64,000 nucleotides of DNA from Streptomyces sp. SDr-06 (GTDB lineage: Bacteria > Actinomycetota > Actinomycetes > Streptomycetales > Streptomycetaceae), in assembly GCF_003324565.1 (NCBI RefSeq), contig NZ_QOLA01000010.1:62001-126000 (forward strand), written 5' to 3'. Made by a program: the position numbers and the translations under genes. Shown one piece after another: positions 63,154 through 64,000 of the stretch (its first letter is position 1; the number at the start of each line of letters is the position of its first letter). The notes beneath the pieces are model-generated. The model saw nothing but the letters and a program-made list of their open reading frames with translations. It was not told where the DNA came from and did not search any database.

Positions 63154-63200
63154 GCCCCTGGTCTGCCGCCCCGGGCGCCCGGGGCGGCAGACCAGGGGCC
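63153..63200. terminator. Very long perfect-stem terminator
   Basis: A 23-bp arm (63153-63175, beginning GGCCCCTGGTCTGCC) and its exact complement (63178-63200) leave a two-base loop. The stem starts at the last base of the nuclease stop codon. It may also mark an insertion boundary, because an IS5-like end begins just beyond. Confidence 0.72.
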
Positions 63201-63221
63201 GGTCAGGGTTCGTCTGACGGG

Positions 63222-63375
63222 TCATGCACGAAGCGACAGGCGTATGGCCGCAAGGGTCACGGTGCCGTGCAAGACATAGGCTCGTTTGTCGAACCTCGCG
63301 GCAACTGCCCGGGTGGTCTTCAACTTTCCGATCAGTCGCTCCCCTTCGTTCCTGCGAACGTAGCGGGCCCTCTCA
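63222..63375 (-). mobile_element. IS5-type transposase C-terminal remnant
   Basis: On the minus strand the last 50 codons read RRNEGERLIGKLKTTRAVAA then RFDKRAYVLHGTVTLAAIRL, ending at a stop: the conserved C-terminal block of IS5-family transposases. The upstream part of the gene is gone. GGGTTCGTCTGACGGG beside the stop (63207-63222) may be an insertion-sequence end. Confidence 0.7.
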
Positions 63376-63439
63376 AAGCTGGTGGGCCGGCCGCCTCGGC
63401 TCCCACGGCAGCGATCGGCCTGCTGGTGTGATCAGTAAA

Positions 63440-63760
63440 GCCAGGCCGAAGAACGACAAACGGCGTAACAGGACCTGCGGCACTGGCGGGCCGAACGAGT
63501 TCGTGGGGGCGCCACCGGTGTCCCCCGCGGCTCTTGTGACGAGTACCCTCTTCGCTGGGTCCTGGCAAGGCGGCAATGATGGGAACCACAGACATCACCC
63601 CGCGTGCCGTCGGCGGCGTGTGGGATGTCTCGGGAGTCACCGTCGACCGGGTCGTCAGCCCAACCCGCCCTGCACCGCGTCCTGTATCCAGGCCCATATC
63701 GGCAACAAGGGCGACGGTGACGCAGGTCTGCAGTACCCGCAAGTTCGCGCTTGTTGAGCC
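63440..63760 (+). pseudogene. Decayed duplicate of the NucA/NucB domain
   Basis: DNA here parallels 62797-63100: GGGGGCGCCACCGGTGTCCC and TCTTGTGACGAGTACCC match the intact copy, and GGCGGCGTGTGGGATGTC with GTCACCGTCGACCGG follows (DITPRAVGGVWDVSGVTVDR). Small indels place these blocks in three frames, so it is not translatable. It is a partial duplicate separated from the parent by the IS5-type remnant. Confidence 0.75.
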
Positions 63761-64000
63761 GCTCGGGCCTGCCGACAGTGCTGACGCACGTGACACCGAA
63801 CCTTGATGTCCTGCGGCGGCCGGCCTACCGCTCGGACGGGCCGTCGCGACGCGGCGGCCGCACACCTATGCGCGGGGGCACCCGGCATCGGTGTGGGTGT
63901 TAAGGAGAGCGATCCCAAGGGCGGTGGGACTGTGCAGTGCTGTGTGGCGATGCCGTGCGGTGCGGACCAGGCCGGCTGAGCGGAGCGTGGTGGTGTGTTC
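63761..64000. other. Window end without a supported gene
   Basis: Short frames only, none with a recognisable family or ribosome-binding site. A gene could continue beyond the window. Confidence 0.4.

Overview
The window is very GC-rich DNA with strong third-position GC bias, GTG/TTG starts, ATGA/GTGA stop-start overlaps and many secreted proteins. It fits a Streptomyces or close relative (Kitasatospora-like) chromosome, probably an arm region. No rRNA, tRNA or CRISPR array was seen.

0-4.9 kb is a xylan-use locus: the start of a sugar ABC permease and its lipoprotein binding protein, a divergent LacI-type regulator, a secreted GH10-CBM2 xylanase, and a decayed ricin-type lectin ORF. Near-identical CGAAAC(A/T)TTCG palindromes lie before the transporter and the xylanase. 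4.9-14.4 kb (minus strand) holds a stress/redox block: a histone-fold (DUF1931) protein coupled to a cNMP-domain/thioredoxin-reductase-like fusion, then an operon read as dnaK-grpE-cbpA-cbpM-clpB-trxC-UBP zinc finger. A PucR-like regulator diverges from it. 16.7-21.8 kb carries two AspT-family aspartate:alanine exchangers and aspartate 4-decarboxylase, a likely proton-motive/pH module.

23-39.5 kb is a photoprotection island: an FeS-type photolyase, an FAD oxidoreductase, crtU, a crtT remnant and crtY on the minus strand; crtE-crtI-crtB, a Rieske protein, an SDR-DUF2867 protein and a class I photolyase on the plus strand; and the divergent regulators litR and litS. It should make isorenieratene-type aromatic carotenoid under light control. 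CGCATCCGAAT repeats sit 60 bp before both crtY and crtE, and related CATCC boxes precede other genes of the island.

40-50.3 kb is a stress block: a cation/proton antiporter, three TerD-family proteins, an ECF sigma factor, a DUF418-like membrane protein and a NarL-type two-component system. Four hyphenated palindromes of the form GGCGGG-N6-CCCGCC stand upstream of genes here and may mark one regulon.

50.6-64 kb is an accessory island of IS630, IS256 and IS5-type remnants mixed with secreted effectors: two small secreted proteins, a 1508-residue protein combining lysozyme-like, golvesin-like and NucA/NucB-type nuclease modules, a SUKH (SMI1/KNR4) protein, a possible aerolysin-like pore-forming protein, a second NucA/NucB protein and a wrecked third copy. 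Exported nucleases, a possible pore former and a SUKH candidate immunity protein in one 11-kb stretch are the best candidate for an undescribed system.
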